Under the pieces are notes generated by a model that was given only the letters and a program-made list of their open reading frames with translations, searched no databases and had not been told where the DNA came from. The translations under genes and the position numbers were made by a program. From Deltaproteobacteria bacterium (lineage in GTDB: Bacteria > Desulfobacterota > Desulfobacteria > Desulfobacterales > Desulfatirhabdiaceae), in assembly GCA_026388755.1 (NCBI GenBank), contig JAPLJE010000493.1, forward strand, positions 1 through 8,474: a stretch of DNA of 8,474 nucleotides, given 5' to 3'. Position 1 is the first letter of the stretch, and every line of letters begins with the position of its first letter. Below, in pieces: positions 1-7,619 of this stretch.

Positions 1-19
1 AAATGACCGAGGTGAAAAT

Positions 20-400
20 ATGAAGGAAATTACCGCCATCATTCGAATGAACAAGATGAATGAAACCAAACGGGCGTTATCGGAGGCGGGCATCTCTTCC
101 GTCACCGCCAGAGACGCGCTGGGCAGAGGAAAAGGGCTTGTGGACATGCAGCTTCTGAAAGGCGCGGAATTGGGCTATGAAGAGGCCATTTCAAAGCTTG
201 GACAAAGCGGGCGGCTGATTCCCAAACGGATCCTTCTGGTTATTGTTCCGGACAAACTGGTGGAGAAAACCGTTAAAACCATTATCCGGGTCAACCAGAC
301 CGGAAAATCCGGAGATGGCAAAATTTTTGTCATGCCGTGCCTGGATGCCATTCGCGTCCGGACCGGCGAGTTCGGCGATGATGTTCTGGATGACGCGTGA
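20..400 (+). CDS. nifI2: NifI2, PII-family regulator of nitrogenase
   Basis: This 126-residue protein belongs to the PII (GlnB-like) signalling family. In the NifI branch, NifI1 and NifI2 form a complex that binds NifDK and blocks electron transfer from NifH when fixed nitrogen is plentiful; 2-oxoglutarate and ATP relieve this (family knowledge). Seen here: a beta-strand start (KEITAIIRMNK), a T-loop region at about residues 37-67 unlike that of GlnB, and the PII signature TGKSGDGKIFV at residues 94-104, followed by the typical RVRTGE ending. The GlnB-type uridylylation context is absent; a Tyr lies at residue 53 but its surroundings differ. The ATG follows a GAGGTG ribosome-binding site at 9-14. 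The gene ends 23 bases before nifD. That position, directly upstream of nifD, fits NifI2 rather than NifI1 or GlnB. The first bases of the window (a TGA at 4-6) may be the end of nifI1, but too little is visible to call it. Confidence 0.93.
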   Translation: MKEITAIIRMNKMNETKRALSEAGISSVTARDALGRGKGLVDMQLLKGAELGYEEAISKLGQSGRLIPKRILLVIVPDKLVEKTVKTIIRVNQTGKSGDGKIFVMPCLDAIRVRTGEFGDDVLDDA

Positions 401-423
401 AAGACGCCAGAGGAGAATGAACA

Positions 424-2085
424 ATGGAAACTACTGAAGATATCGTGGAAGATGAAATACTAGACCCTGAAAAGGTGAAACTGGAACTCATCGCAAAATA
501 TCCGACCAAGGTGGCGCGAAAGCGAGCCAAACAGATCGTGATCAACAAGGTCGGCGAAACCGGCGATGTTCCGGAAATACAGTCGAACGTTCGAACCACT
601 CCCGGTTTGATCGGGCAGCGGGGGTGCTGTTACGCCGGCTGCAAGGGCGTGGTGCTGGGGCCTACCCGGGACATCGTCAACATCACGCACGGCCCGATCG
701 GTTGCGGGTATTACAGTTGGCTGACCCGCAGAAATCAGACCGATCCTGATGCATCACCTGGTACATCAACGGATGGGCACAATTTTATGCCGTATTGTTT
801 TTCAACGGACATGCAGGATGAGCAGATCATCTTTGGCGGCGAAAAAAAACTGAAGCAGGCCATTCAGGAAGCCTATGACATCTTCAAGCCCAAGGCCATC
901 GGCGTATTCGCCACCTGTCCAGTGGGACTCATCGGCGATGATGTGCATTCGGTCTGTAAGGAAATGAAGGAAAAGCTGGACATCAATGTTTTCGGCTTCA
1001 GTTGCGAAGGTTATAAAGGGGTCAGCCAGTCCGCGGGGCATCATATCGCAAATAACGGCGTTTTTACCCATGTGGTGGGAACTGACGATACCATCCGGGA
1101 AGGCAATTTCAAGATCAACCTCCTGGGTGAATACAATATCGGCGGAGACTCCTTTGAAATCGAGCGAATTTTCGAAAAATGCGGAATCACCCTGGTGTCG
1201 ACGTTCAGCGGAAACTCCACCGTGGGCGGCTTTGCCAATTCACATACGGCGGATTTAAACCTGATCATGTGCCATCGCTCGATTAATTATGTCGCGGAGA
1301 TGATGGAGAAAAAATACGGAGTGCCCTGGATCAAGGTTAATTTTATCAGCGCGGAATCCACGGCAAAATCCCTTCGGAAAATAGCCGCTTATTTTGAAGA
1401 TCCAGCACTCACCGAGCGGGTAGAGGCGGTGATTGCCGAAGAAATGCCCGCGGTGGAAAAAGCCAGAAACGCGGTTTATCCCCACACCAAAGGCAAACGG
1501 GTCATGCTGTTTGTGGGCGGTTCCCGCGCGCACCATTATCAGGATCTGTTTAATGAACTGGGGATGATCACCATTTCCGCCGGATATGAATTTGGTCACA
1601 GGGACGATTATGAAGGCCGCAAGGTACTACCCGATATCCGGGTGGATGCGGACAGTAGAAATATTCAGGAATTGGAAGTGCATCCGGACCCCGAAAAATT
1701 CAGGCCCCGCAAACGGCCGGAAGAAGTTAAAAAGCTGAACAAAAACGGTGTTGTTTTCAGCGAATATGAAGGCATGATGCCGGACATGCCAAACAATACC
1801 ATGATTATCGATGACATCAGCCAGTATGAGACGGACCAGCTCATTGAAATTTACAAGCCAGATATGTTCTGTGCGGGGATCAAGGAAAAATATGCGATTC
1901 AAAAGCACGGGATTCCCATGAAACAGCTCCACAGCTATGATTCCGGCGGGCCCTATGCCGGGTTTGCAGGAGCCGTCAATTTCTACAATGAGATTGATCG
2001 GATGGTAAACAGCAAGATCTGGAGCTACATGAAGGCGCCCTGGCAGAAAAATCCGCAGCTTATGGCAACCTATGCATGGGAATAA
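424..2085 (+). CDS. nifD: Nitrogenase MoFe protein alpha chain NifD
   Basis: This is the alpha subunit of dinitrogenase (EC 1.18.6.1), cytoplasmic, which holds FeMo-co and half of the P-cluster in an alpha2beta2 complex with NifK. Aligned by eye to Azotobacter NifD, the P-cluster cysteines are Cys68, Cys94 and Cys165 (Av 62, 88, 154). The FeMo-co ligands are Cys283 (Av 275) and His503 (Av 442). The active-site residues Val76, Gln202, His206, Arg102 and Lys487 correspond to Av Val70, Gln191, His195, Arg96 and Lys426. All are present, so it should be a true Mo-nitrogenase subunit. At 553 residues it is about 60 longer than the Azotobacter chain. The excess is mostly an insertion at about residues 400-455, the kind known from Clostridium pasteurianum and other anaerobes. 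Extra cysteines at 69 and 73 sit beside the first P-cluster ligand. AGGAG at 411-415 lies 8 bases before the ATG. The gene lies between nifI2 and nifK in the same operon. Confidence 0.98.
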   Translation: METTEDIVEDEILDPEKVKLELIAKYPTKVARKRAKQIVINKVGETGDVPEIQSNVRTTPGLIGQRGCCYAGCKGVVLGPTRDIVNITHGPIGCGYYSWLTRRNQTDPDASPGTSTDGHNFMPYCFSTDMQDEQIIFGGEKKLKQAIQEAYDIFKPKAIGVFATCPVGLIGDDVHSVCKEMKEKLDINVFGFSCEGYKGVSQSAGHHIANNGVFTHVVGTDDTIREGNFKINLLGEYNIGGDSFEIERIFEKCGITLVSTFSGNSTVGGFANSHTADLNLIMCHRSINYVAEMMEKKYGVPWIKVNFISAESTAKSLRKIAAYFEDPALTERVEAVIAEEMPAVEKARNAVYPHTKGKRVMLFVGGSRAHHYQDLFNELGMITISAGYEFGHRDDYEGRKVLPDIRVDADSRNIQELEVHPDPEKFRPRKRPEEVKKLNKNGVVFSEYEGMMPDMPNNTMIIDDISQYETDQLIEIYKPDMFCAGIKEKYAIQKHGIPMKQLHSYDSGGPYAGFAGAVNFYNEIDRMVNSKIWSYMKAPWQKNPQLMATYAWE

Positions 2086-2096
2086 ATATTCAGCCT

Positions 2097-2112
2097 GTCC
2101 GTAAGGACTTTT
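2097..2112 (+). promoter_or_regulatory. Small tetraloop hairpin between nifD and nifK
   Basis: In the 55-base nifD-nifK spacer, GTCC and GGAC pair around a GTAA loop (GUAA in RNA, a GNRA-type tetraloop) and are followed by TTTTAT. The 4-bp stem is too weak for a convincing terminator. It might act as a minor attenuator or transcript-processing/stability element, or mean nothing. nifK keeps its own GGAG ribosome-binding site at 2127-2130. Confidence 0.25.
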
Positions 2113-2140
2113 ATATAAAACGAATTGGAGATAGATAATT

Positions 2141-3520
2141 ATGCTGCTCAGACATACGCCAAAAGAAATTACGGAACGCAGTGCGTTAACGATCAATCCG
2201 GCCAAAACCTGTCAGCCCATTGGCGCAATGTATGCAGCACTGGGCATTCACGGGTGTCTTCCTCACAGCCACGGGTCTCAGGGGTGTTATGCCTATCATC
2301 GAAGCGCCCTGACCCGTCATTACAAAGAACCGGTCATGGCTGCCACCAGCGCATTTACCGAGGGTGCTTCGGTTTTCGGAGGACAGGCCAACCTGCTTCA
2401 GGCCATCGACAATATTTTCTCCGTGTATCACCCGGATATCATTGCCGTGCATACCACCTGCCTGTCGGAAACCATCGGAGATGATATTCCGCAGATCATT
2501 AATAAAGCCAGGGGTGAGGGCAAAATCCCCGAAGGTAAATATGTCATTCATGCCAATACGCCCAGCTATGTGGGATCGCATGTAACCGGATTTGCCACCA
2601 TGACCCGAGCCATGGTGGATTATTTTGCCGAATCAAACGGACATAAAAACAAAACCATCAATTTGATTCCGGGGTATTCGGAGCCGGCGGATATGGAAGA
2701 GATCCGGCGCATTGCATCGCTCATGGGCATTAAAACAATCATGTTCCCGGACACCTCTAACGTGTTGAACGGCCCGCTGACCGGAAAATTCCGCATGTAT
2801 CCGGAAGGCGGGGTAACGATTCCCGAACTGAAACTAACGGGATCCAGCATGGGGACCCTGGCCCTGGGAAAGCTTGCCTCGGGTCCCGCGGCCAGAGCTT
2901 TGGATGCCAAATGCAAGGTTCCCTGCCAGTTGCTCGATTTGCCGATGGGTCTTGAGGGCACCGACGCGTTTGTCGATAACCTCAGGCGCATTGCAGGCGT
3001 GAATGTGCCGGATGCACTCACGCTGGAGCGGGGACAGCTCGTGGATGTGATCTCGGACATGCATCAGTATTTTTATGGAAGAAGAGTCGCTCTGGCCGGT
3101 GATCCGGATCAGCTTCTGGCCATAGCCAAATTTCTGGTCTCCATTGACATGATCCCGGTTTATATGGTGACCGGAACGCCGGCAGGCAAAAAATTTGAAA
3201 AAGAACTTCGGGAAGTCGTTAAAGACGCGCCCTGTGAAGTCAAAATCAAAATCCCGGGGGATTTGTTCCTGCTGCATCAATGGATTAAACAGGAGCCCGT
3301 GGATTTATTGATCGGGAACACGTACCTGAAATACGTTGCCAAAGATGAGGACACCCCGCTGGTTCGCTATGGTTTTCCGATTTTTGACCGGATCGGACAC
3401 AGTTATTTCTCGACAATGGGCTATAAAGGCGGAATCCGATTTCTAGAAAAAATATTGGATGCGCTCCTGGATCGAAAAGATCGCGACGCTACCGACATCA
3501 ACATGGAACTGGTGATGTAA
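2141..3520 (+). CDS. nifK: Nitrogenase MoFe protein beta chain NifK
   Basis: This is the beta subunit of dinitrogenase, which shares the P-cluster with NifD and forms the core of the alpha2beta2 MoFe protein. The P-cluster ligands are Cys24 (TCQPIGA; Av beta-Cys70), Cys49 (HGSQGC; Av 95) and Cys107 (TTCLSE; Av 153). Ser142 (TPSYVGS) matches Av beta-Ser188, the redox-switchable serine ligand. At 459 residues it is shorter than the 523-residue Azotobacter chain because it lacks the roughly 45-residue N-terminal arm; this short form is usual in anaerobes whose NifD carries the internal insertion. The start is an ATG 10 bases after GGAG (2127-2130), and only 13 residues precede the conserved LTINPAKTCQP block. 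An extra Cys39 lies near the cluster region. The TAA stop shares one base with the ATG of the next gene, so nifK and nifEN are probably translationally coupled. Confidence 0.98.
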   Translation: MLLRHTPKEITERSALTINPAKTCQPIGAMYAALGIHGCLPHSHGSQGCYAYHRSALTRHYKEPVMAATSAFTEGASVFGGQANLLQAIDNIFSVYHPDIIAVHTTCLSETIGDDIPQIINKARGEGKIPEGKYVIHANTPSYVGSHVTGFATMTRAMVDYFAESNGHKNKTINLIPGYSEPADMEEIRRIASLMGIKTIMFPDTSNVLNGPLTGKFRMYPEGGVTIPELKLTGSSMGTLALGKLASGPAARALDAKCKVPCQLLDLPMGLEGTDAFVDNLRRIAGVNVPDALTLERGQLVDVISDMHQYFYGRRVALAGDPDQLLAIAKFLVSIDMIPVYMVTGTPAGKKFEKELREVVKDAPCEVKIKIPGDLFLLHQWIKQEPVDLLIGNTYLKYVAKDEDTPLVRYGFPIFDRIGHSYFSTMGYKGGIRFLEKILDALLDRKDRDATDINMELVM

Positions 3521-6255
3521 TGACAAGCATACCCATACTTAAAGAACGGGAAAATCACATCTGGGAAAAAGGCGACACGCCTTATCAGATGACTTGCGAA
3601 AAACACAGCCTGGCGGGATCCATCAGCCAGAGAGCCTGCGTGTTTTGCGGGTCCCGTGTGGTGCTGTATCCGATCGCGGATGCGGTGCATCTGGTTCATG
3701 GACCCGTTGGCTGCGCAGCCTACACCTGGGATATCCGGGGATCACTGTCTTCGGGGCCGGAGCTTCATCGCCTCAGTTTTTCCACGGATTTACAGGAAAA
3801 AGATGTCATTTTCGGGGGCGAGAAAAAACTTTATGCAATTTTGACCGGACTCATTGACCGTTATGCTCCCAAGGCGGCTTTTGTGTATTCAACCTGCATC
3901 GTGGGGATCATCGGCGATGATGTGGATGCCGTGTGCCGGAAAGTGGCCAGGGAAAAAGGCATTCCTGTCCTTCCCGTAAACTCGGAAGGATTCAAGGGAA
4001 CCAAAAAAGACGGCTACAAAGCTGCCTGCGAAGCCCTGTTCAAACTGATCGGGCAAGGTAAAACCGAGGACATCGGAAAGACCAGCATCAACATCCTGGG
4101 TGAGTTCAACATCGGCGGAGAGGCCTGGATCATCAAGGATTATTACGAGCGGATGGGCGTTCAGGTGGTGTCGGTGATGACCGGGGATGGGCGGATTGAA
4201 GATGTTAAGCGGGCACATGGGGCATCTCTGAATGTGGTTCAATGCTCCGGCTCCATGACATATCTGGCCAAAATGATGGAAGAGACCTACGGAATTCCCT
4301 TCATCCGGGTATCCTATTTCGGCGTTGAGGACATGTCCAAGGCCCTGTACGATGTGGCCGAGCATTTCAGCGACCAGCCGGACATCCTCAGCCGCACGCA
4401 AGAGATGGTCAAAGAAGAGATCAGCCGGATTTATCCCAAGCTTCAGGAGTATAAAAAAGCGCTGATCGGGAAAAAAGCAGCCATCTATGTGGGCGGTGCA
4501 TTCAAAGCCTTTTCGCTCATCAAGGCCCTGAGGCTTCTGGGCATGGATGTGGTGCTTGCCGGCTCTCAGACCGGCAACCCGGAGGATTACGCCGAACTGA
4601 GGGAGTTGTGCGATGACGGAACGGTTATTGTGGATGACGCAAATCCCTTGGAACTTTCCAAGTATATCATCGAAAAAGGCGCGGATCTGGTGATCGGCGG
4701 CGTCAAGGAGCGCCCGATCGCATACAAGATGGGTGTTGGTTTTTGCGATCACAATCATGAGCGCAAGATTCCACTGGCCGGATATGTGGGAATGCTCAAT
4801 TTCGCCAAGGAAGTGTATGAAAGCGTGACCAGTCCGGTATGGGGATTTGCCAGAGAGACTGCGGATACTGCTTTGGGCGCGCCGGTCATCATTCAGCGAA
4901 AAATAGAAAAAACCGATGCCGGCACCCAGAACGCCTGCAACGTCTGCACGCCGCTGGGCGCTTCCCTTGCATTCAAGGGGATCAAAGGCGCGATCCCCCT
5001 GATTCATGGCTCTCAGGGATGCTCGACCTATATGCGCCGATATTTGATCAGCCATTATAAAGAGCCGGTGGATATCGCCTGCTCCAATTTCGGAGAGCAG
5101 ACCGCCATATTCGGGGGCGGCGTGAATCTGATGACAGCCATTGATAACCTTGAAAAGCAGTATCATCCTGAGCTGATCGGGATCGCCACAACCTGTCTGT
5201 CAGAGACCATCGGCGATGATGTCCCCATGTTTATCCGGCAATACCGGGAAGCGAACAAGGAAAAAGAAATGCCGGCTCTGGTGCACGTATCCACACCAAG
5301 TTACAAGGGAACACATATTGAGGGATTTCACGGTGCTGTGAGAGCGGTGGTGTCCGCTCTGGCTACAGCTAAAAACGAGAAAAGCGATCGGGTGAATCTC
5401 TTTCCGGGAATGCTTTCTCCGGCCGACCTTCGCCTGCTTAAAGAAATTTTCAAGGATATGGGGCTGCCCTGTTTGATGCTTCCGGATTATTCCAGAACCC
5501 TGGACGGCGCGCCCTGGAAGGAATATCACAAAATTCCGGAAGGCGGAACCCCTGTCAGCGATATCCGGAAAATGGGAGATGCAAAGGCCAGCATGGAATT
5601 CGGCAGGATTCTGTCCAGGCAAAGCAGCGCCGGAAAACACCTTATGGAAAATTTTGATATTCCCCTTTACAGCCCGGGCCTGCCCATCGGGATCCATGAA
5701 ACGGACCGGTTTTTTGAAGCGATGGAAGATATCACCGGGAAACTCATGCCGGAAAAATACCGGGAAGAGCGGGGCCGCCTCATTGACGCATACATTGACG
5801 GCCATAAATATGTATCCGGAGCCAGGGCCGTGGTTTACGGCGAGGAAGATCTGGTGGTGGGCCTGGCGTCCTTTTTATCCGAAATCGGCGTGATTCCGGT
5901 GCTGTGCGCATCCAGCGGGAAAAGCGGGTATTTGAAGGAAAAAATTGCCGAGGTGGTTGTTGGATACGGAGGACAGGAAATCCTCGTCTATGACAACGTC
6001 GATTTTGTTGAAATCGCGGAAGAATCCAACAAATTGAAGCCGGATTTTCTGATTGGAAGCAGCAAGGGATATTCTGTGGCTCGGAAAATCCCGGTCCCAC
6101 TGGTGCGGGTCGGTTTTCCGATCCATGATCGGATTAACGGCGCCAGAATCCTGCATATCAGCTACCAGGGCGCCCAGAACCTGTTTGACGGTATCGTCAA
6201 TACCCTGCTGGATCAAAGGCAAAAATCATCCGATGTCGGATATTCCTATATGTGA
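3520..6255 (+). CDS. nifEN: Fused NifE-NifN FeMo-cofactor scaffold
   Basis: One uninterrupted 911-residue reading frame carries a full NifE followed by a full NifN. The NifEN complex is the scaffold on which NifB-co becomes a FeMo-co precursor, acquiring Mo and homocitrate before transfer to NifDK. The NifE part (about residues 1-450) has Cys40, Cys65 and Cys126 at the Fe-S cluster positions (Av NifE 37, 62, 124) and Cys242 in QCSGSMTYLAKMMEE (Av Cys250). The NifN part (about 465-911) opens with CNVCTPLGAS, where Cys476 aligns with the NifN cluster ligand (Av Cys44). HGSQGC (Cys501) and TTCLSETIGDD (Cys559) follow as in NifK/NifN. The join at about 445-468 is short and not rich in Gly or Ser, and neither domain appears truncated, so this looks like loss of a stop/start junction. 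The ATG overlaps the nifK TAA (TAATG), with only a weak GGTGAT upstream at 3511-3516. A sequencing frameshift could mimic a fusion, but continuous conserved coding across the join argues against it. Confidence 0.95.
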   Translation: MTSIPILKERENHIWEKGDTPYQMTCEKHSLAGSISQRACVFCGSRVVLYPIADAVHLVHGPVGCAAYTWDIRGSLSSGPELHRLSFSTDLQEKDVIFGGEKKLYAILTGLIDRYAPKAAFVYSTCIVGIIGDDVDAVCRKVAREKGIPVLPVNSEGFKGTKKDGYKAACEALFKLIGQGKTEDIGKTSINILGEFNIGGEAWIIKDYYERMGVQVVSVMTGDGRIEDVKRAHGASLNVVQCSGSMTYLAKMMEETYGIPFIRVSYFGVEDMSKALYDVAEHFSDQPDILSRTQEMVKEEISRIYPKLQEYKKALIGKKAAIYVGGAFKAFSLIKALRLLGMDVVLAGSQTGNPEDYAELRELCDDGTVIVDDANPLELSKYIIEKGADLVIGGVKERPIAYKMGVGFCDHNHERKIPLAGYVGMLNFAKEVYESVTSPVWGFARETADTALGAPVIIQRKIEKTDAGTQNACNVCTPLGASLAFKGIKGAIPLIHGSQGCSTYMRRYLISHYKEPVDIACSNFGEQTAIFGGGVNLMTAIDNLEKQYHPELIGIATTCLSETIGDDVPMFIRQYREANKEKEMPALVHVSTPSYKGTHIEGFHGAVRAVVSALATAKNEKSDRVNLFPGMLSPADLRLLKEIFKDMGLPCLMLPDYSRTLDGAPWKEYHKIPEGGTPVSDIRKMGDAKASMEFGRILSRQSSAGKHLMENFDIPLYSPGLPIGIHETDRFFEAMEDITGKLMPEKYREERGRLIDAYIDGHKYVSGARAVVYGEEDLVVGLASFLSEIGVIPVLCASSGKSGYLKEKIAEVVVGYGGQEILVYDNVDFVEIAEESNKLKPDFLIGSSKGYSVARKIPVPLVRVGFPIHDRINGARILHISYQGAQNLFDGIVNTLLDQRQKSSDVGYSYM

Positions 6256-6260
6256 AAGGT

Positions 6261-6343
6261 GATGGCTTCGTAAAAAGCCCAATATCTGCGTTGCGCTTCA
6301 TCCTTCGTCATTGCGGCGTACCCAAAAGTACGGCTTTAATGAC
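6261..6343. repeat. Repeat-like structured segment entering the nifB 5' end
   Basis: The spacer after nifEN begins with GGCTT/AAGCC (6264-6268 and 6275-6279) around a 6-base loop. It ends in a larger imperfect hairpin: GTCATT (6307-6312) pairs with AATGAC (6338-6343), and GTAC (6318-6321) pairs with GTAC (6328-6331). The left edge resembles the terminal sequence of dispersed palindromic repeats I associate with Desulfobacterota genomes; that is recollection, and only one copy is in the window. The expected opposite end, a complementary copy of the left edge, is missing, so this may be a partial or decayed element. Its right part overlaps the first codons of nifB, so the boundary at 6343 is approximate. 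Confidence 0.5.
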
Positions 6344-7582
6344 AAGGTGCGGCACACTTTCGGAAGAGTGCATCTTCCGGTTGCGCCCCGGTGCAACATT
6401 CAGTGTAAATTCTGTAACCGAAAATTTGATTGTATTAACGAAAGCCGACCAGGCGTAACTTCCGGCGTGCTGTCGCCGGCTCAGGCCATGGTTTACCTGG
6501 ATTCGGTGTTTGAAAAAAAGAAAAACATCTCCGTGGTCGGCCTTGCCGGTCCGGGAGATCCTTTTGCCAATCCGGAAGAAACCATGGAAACCCTGCGCCG
6601 GGTTCGGAAAAGCTATCCGGAGATGCTCCTGTGCGTGGCCACAAACGGACTGGGTATCGGCCCGTATATTGACGAGCTGGCTCAACTCCAGGTCAGTCAC
6701 GTTACCGTTACCGTAAACGCCATAGATCCGACCGTGGCTGAAAAAATATATTCCTGGGTGCGCTACGGCAAACGGGTGTTTCATCCAACAGAAGGGGTTA
6801 AGTTGTTGATGCAAAAGCAAATCGAGGCCATCCGGAGCCTCAAGGAAAAAGGGATCGTGGTCAAGGTCAATTCGATCATCATCCCCGGCATCAATGATGC
6901 GCATATACCGGATGTTGCCAAAAAGATGGGCGAAATGAACGTGGATATTTTAAACTGCGTTCCCTATTACCCGAATCAAGGCTCAACCTTTGAAAATATT
7001 CCGGAGCCTTCAAAAGAGATGATTGCACATATCCGGAAAGAAGCCGGAAAATTCATTCCTCAGATGCATCATTGCACCCGCTGCCGCGCGGATGCCGTCG
7101 GGCTTCTGGGTGAAGAGATGCCTCCGGAACTGCTGAATAGCTTGAAAACCTGTGAAAAAATGCCGGAGCCGCAAACCCTGAAAATAAACGCTTCCCGTTC
7201 TTTTGTGGCGGTAGCCAGCAGGGAAGGTGGATTGGTGAATCAGCATCTGGGGGAGGCGGACCATCTATTGATATATGGCAAAAAGAACGGGGCCGTATCA
7301 CTGATCGAGTCTCGGCTGACGCCGGAATCCGGCGGCGGCACGAGCCGATGGGATGAACTGGCCGATAGAATCAATGATTGCAGCCTGCTTCTGGTCAGCG
7401 GCGTTGGCGTAAATCCCCGTCAGGTCCTGACCCGCAAAGGTATCGAAGTCTTGGAAATCGAAGGCCTGATCGATGAAGCCGTGCAGACAGTTTTTGACGG
7501 CGGAAGCCTCCGGCATCTGACAAAACGGAAAATGACGGCCTGCGGGGCGGAGTGTTCCGGAACAGGAGCAGGGTGCGGATGA
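6311..7582 (+). CDS. nifB: NifB, radical SAM FeMo-cofactor core synthase
   Basis: NifB is a cytoplasmic radical SAM enzyme that joins two [4Fe-4S] clusters and inserts carbide and sulfur to form NifB-co (L-cluster), the shared core of all nitrogenase cofactors. Seen here: the RS-cluster motif C28-x3-C32-x2-C35, the NESRPGVTSG block at 43-52, the AGPGDPFAN block at 79-87, and HCTRCRADAVGLLG with Cys255 and Cys258. A NifX-like cofactor-binding domain covers about residues 295-400. The C-terminal tail has Cys411, Cys415 and Cys422. The length of 423 residues is normal for the two-domain form. The start is uncertain: the frame is open from 6263 but has no ATG. The only in-frame candidates near the conserved FND-VRHTFGRVHLPVAP block are TTG at 6311 and GTG at 6347, neither with a good ribosome-binding site. 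The first eight or nine residues do not look like NifB and derive from the repeat-like segment. Function is near certain; the start is not. Confidence 0.95.
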   Translation: MRRTQKYGFNDKVRHTFGRVHLPVAPRCNIQCKFCNRKFDCINESRPGVTSGVLSPAQAMVYLDSVFEKKKNISVVGLAGPGDPFANPEETMETLRRVRKSYPEMLLCVATNGLGIGPYIDELAQLQVSHVTVTVNAIDPTVAEKIYSWVRYGKRVFHPTEGVKLLMQKQIEAIRSLKEKGIVVKVNSIIIPGINDAHIPDVAKKMGEMNVDILNCVPYYPNQGSTFENIPEPSKEMIAHIRKEAGKFIPQMHHCTRCRADAVGLLGEEMPPELLNSLKTCEKMPEPQTLKINASRSFVAVASREGGLVNQHLGEADHLLIYGKKNGAVSLIESRLTPESGGGTSRWDELADRINDCSLLLVSGVGVNPRQVLTRKGIEVLEIEGLIDEAVQTVFDGGSLRHLTKRKMTACGAECSGTGAGCG

Positions 7583-7619
7583 TATTTAGTGTGTGTACTG
7601 AAACCCTGTTTTCAATTTT

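Noticed and set aside
1..19. End of nifI1
   Set aside because: A TGA at 4-6 is compatible with the end of an upstream gene, but one or two codons cannot support a call.
424..2085. Possibility of an alternative (V or Fe-only) nitrogenase or a nitrogenase-like reductase
   Set aside because: All Mo-nitrogenase P-cluster and FeMo-co ligands are present. No anfG/vnfG delta-subunit gene lies between D and K, and nifEN and nifB follow directly.
1627..2205. Minus-strand open frame of 192 codons across the nifD end and nifK start
   Set aside because: It is antisense to strongly conserved coding sequence and has no ribosome-binding site or recognisable family.
2221..2236. Sequence resembling a sigma-54 -24/-12 promoter (TGGCGC, then TGCA)
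   Set aside because: It lies inside nifK over the conserved P-cluster region (IGAMYAAL), so the bases are explained by coding. The T before TGC is also replaced by A, and no NifA-type upstream site was seen.
3889..5166. Long minus-strand open frame of 425 codons
   Set aside because: It is antisense to nifEN, with low-complexity, His-rich composition and no recognisable family. It is an artefact of codon bias in the fused gene.
6252..6458. Plus-strand 68-codon frame starting at a GTG at the nifEN end
   Set aside because: It runs through the repeat-like segment and then out of frame through nifB, and shows no conserved sequence. It also does not look like the 5' part of a frameshifted nifB.
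7599..7614. Possible terminator after nifB (TGAAA/TTTCA stem)
   Set aside because: The stem is only 5 A/T-rich base pairs and is not followed by a T-run, so it is too weak to call.
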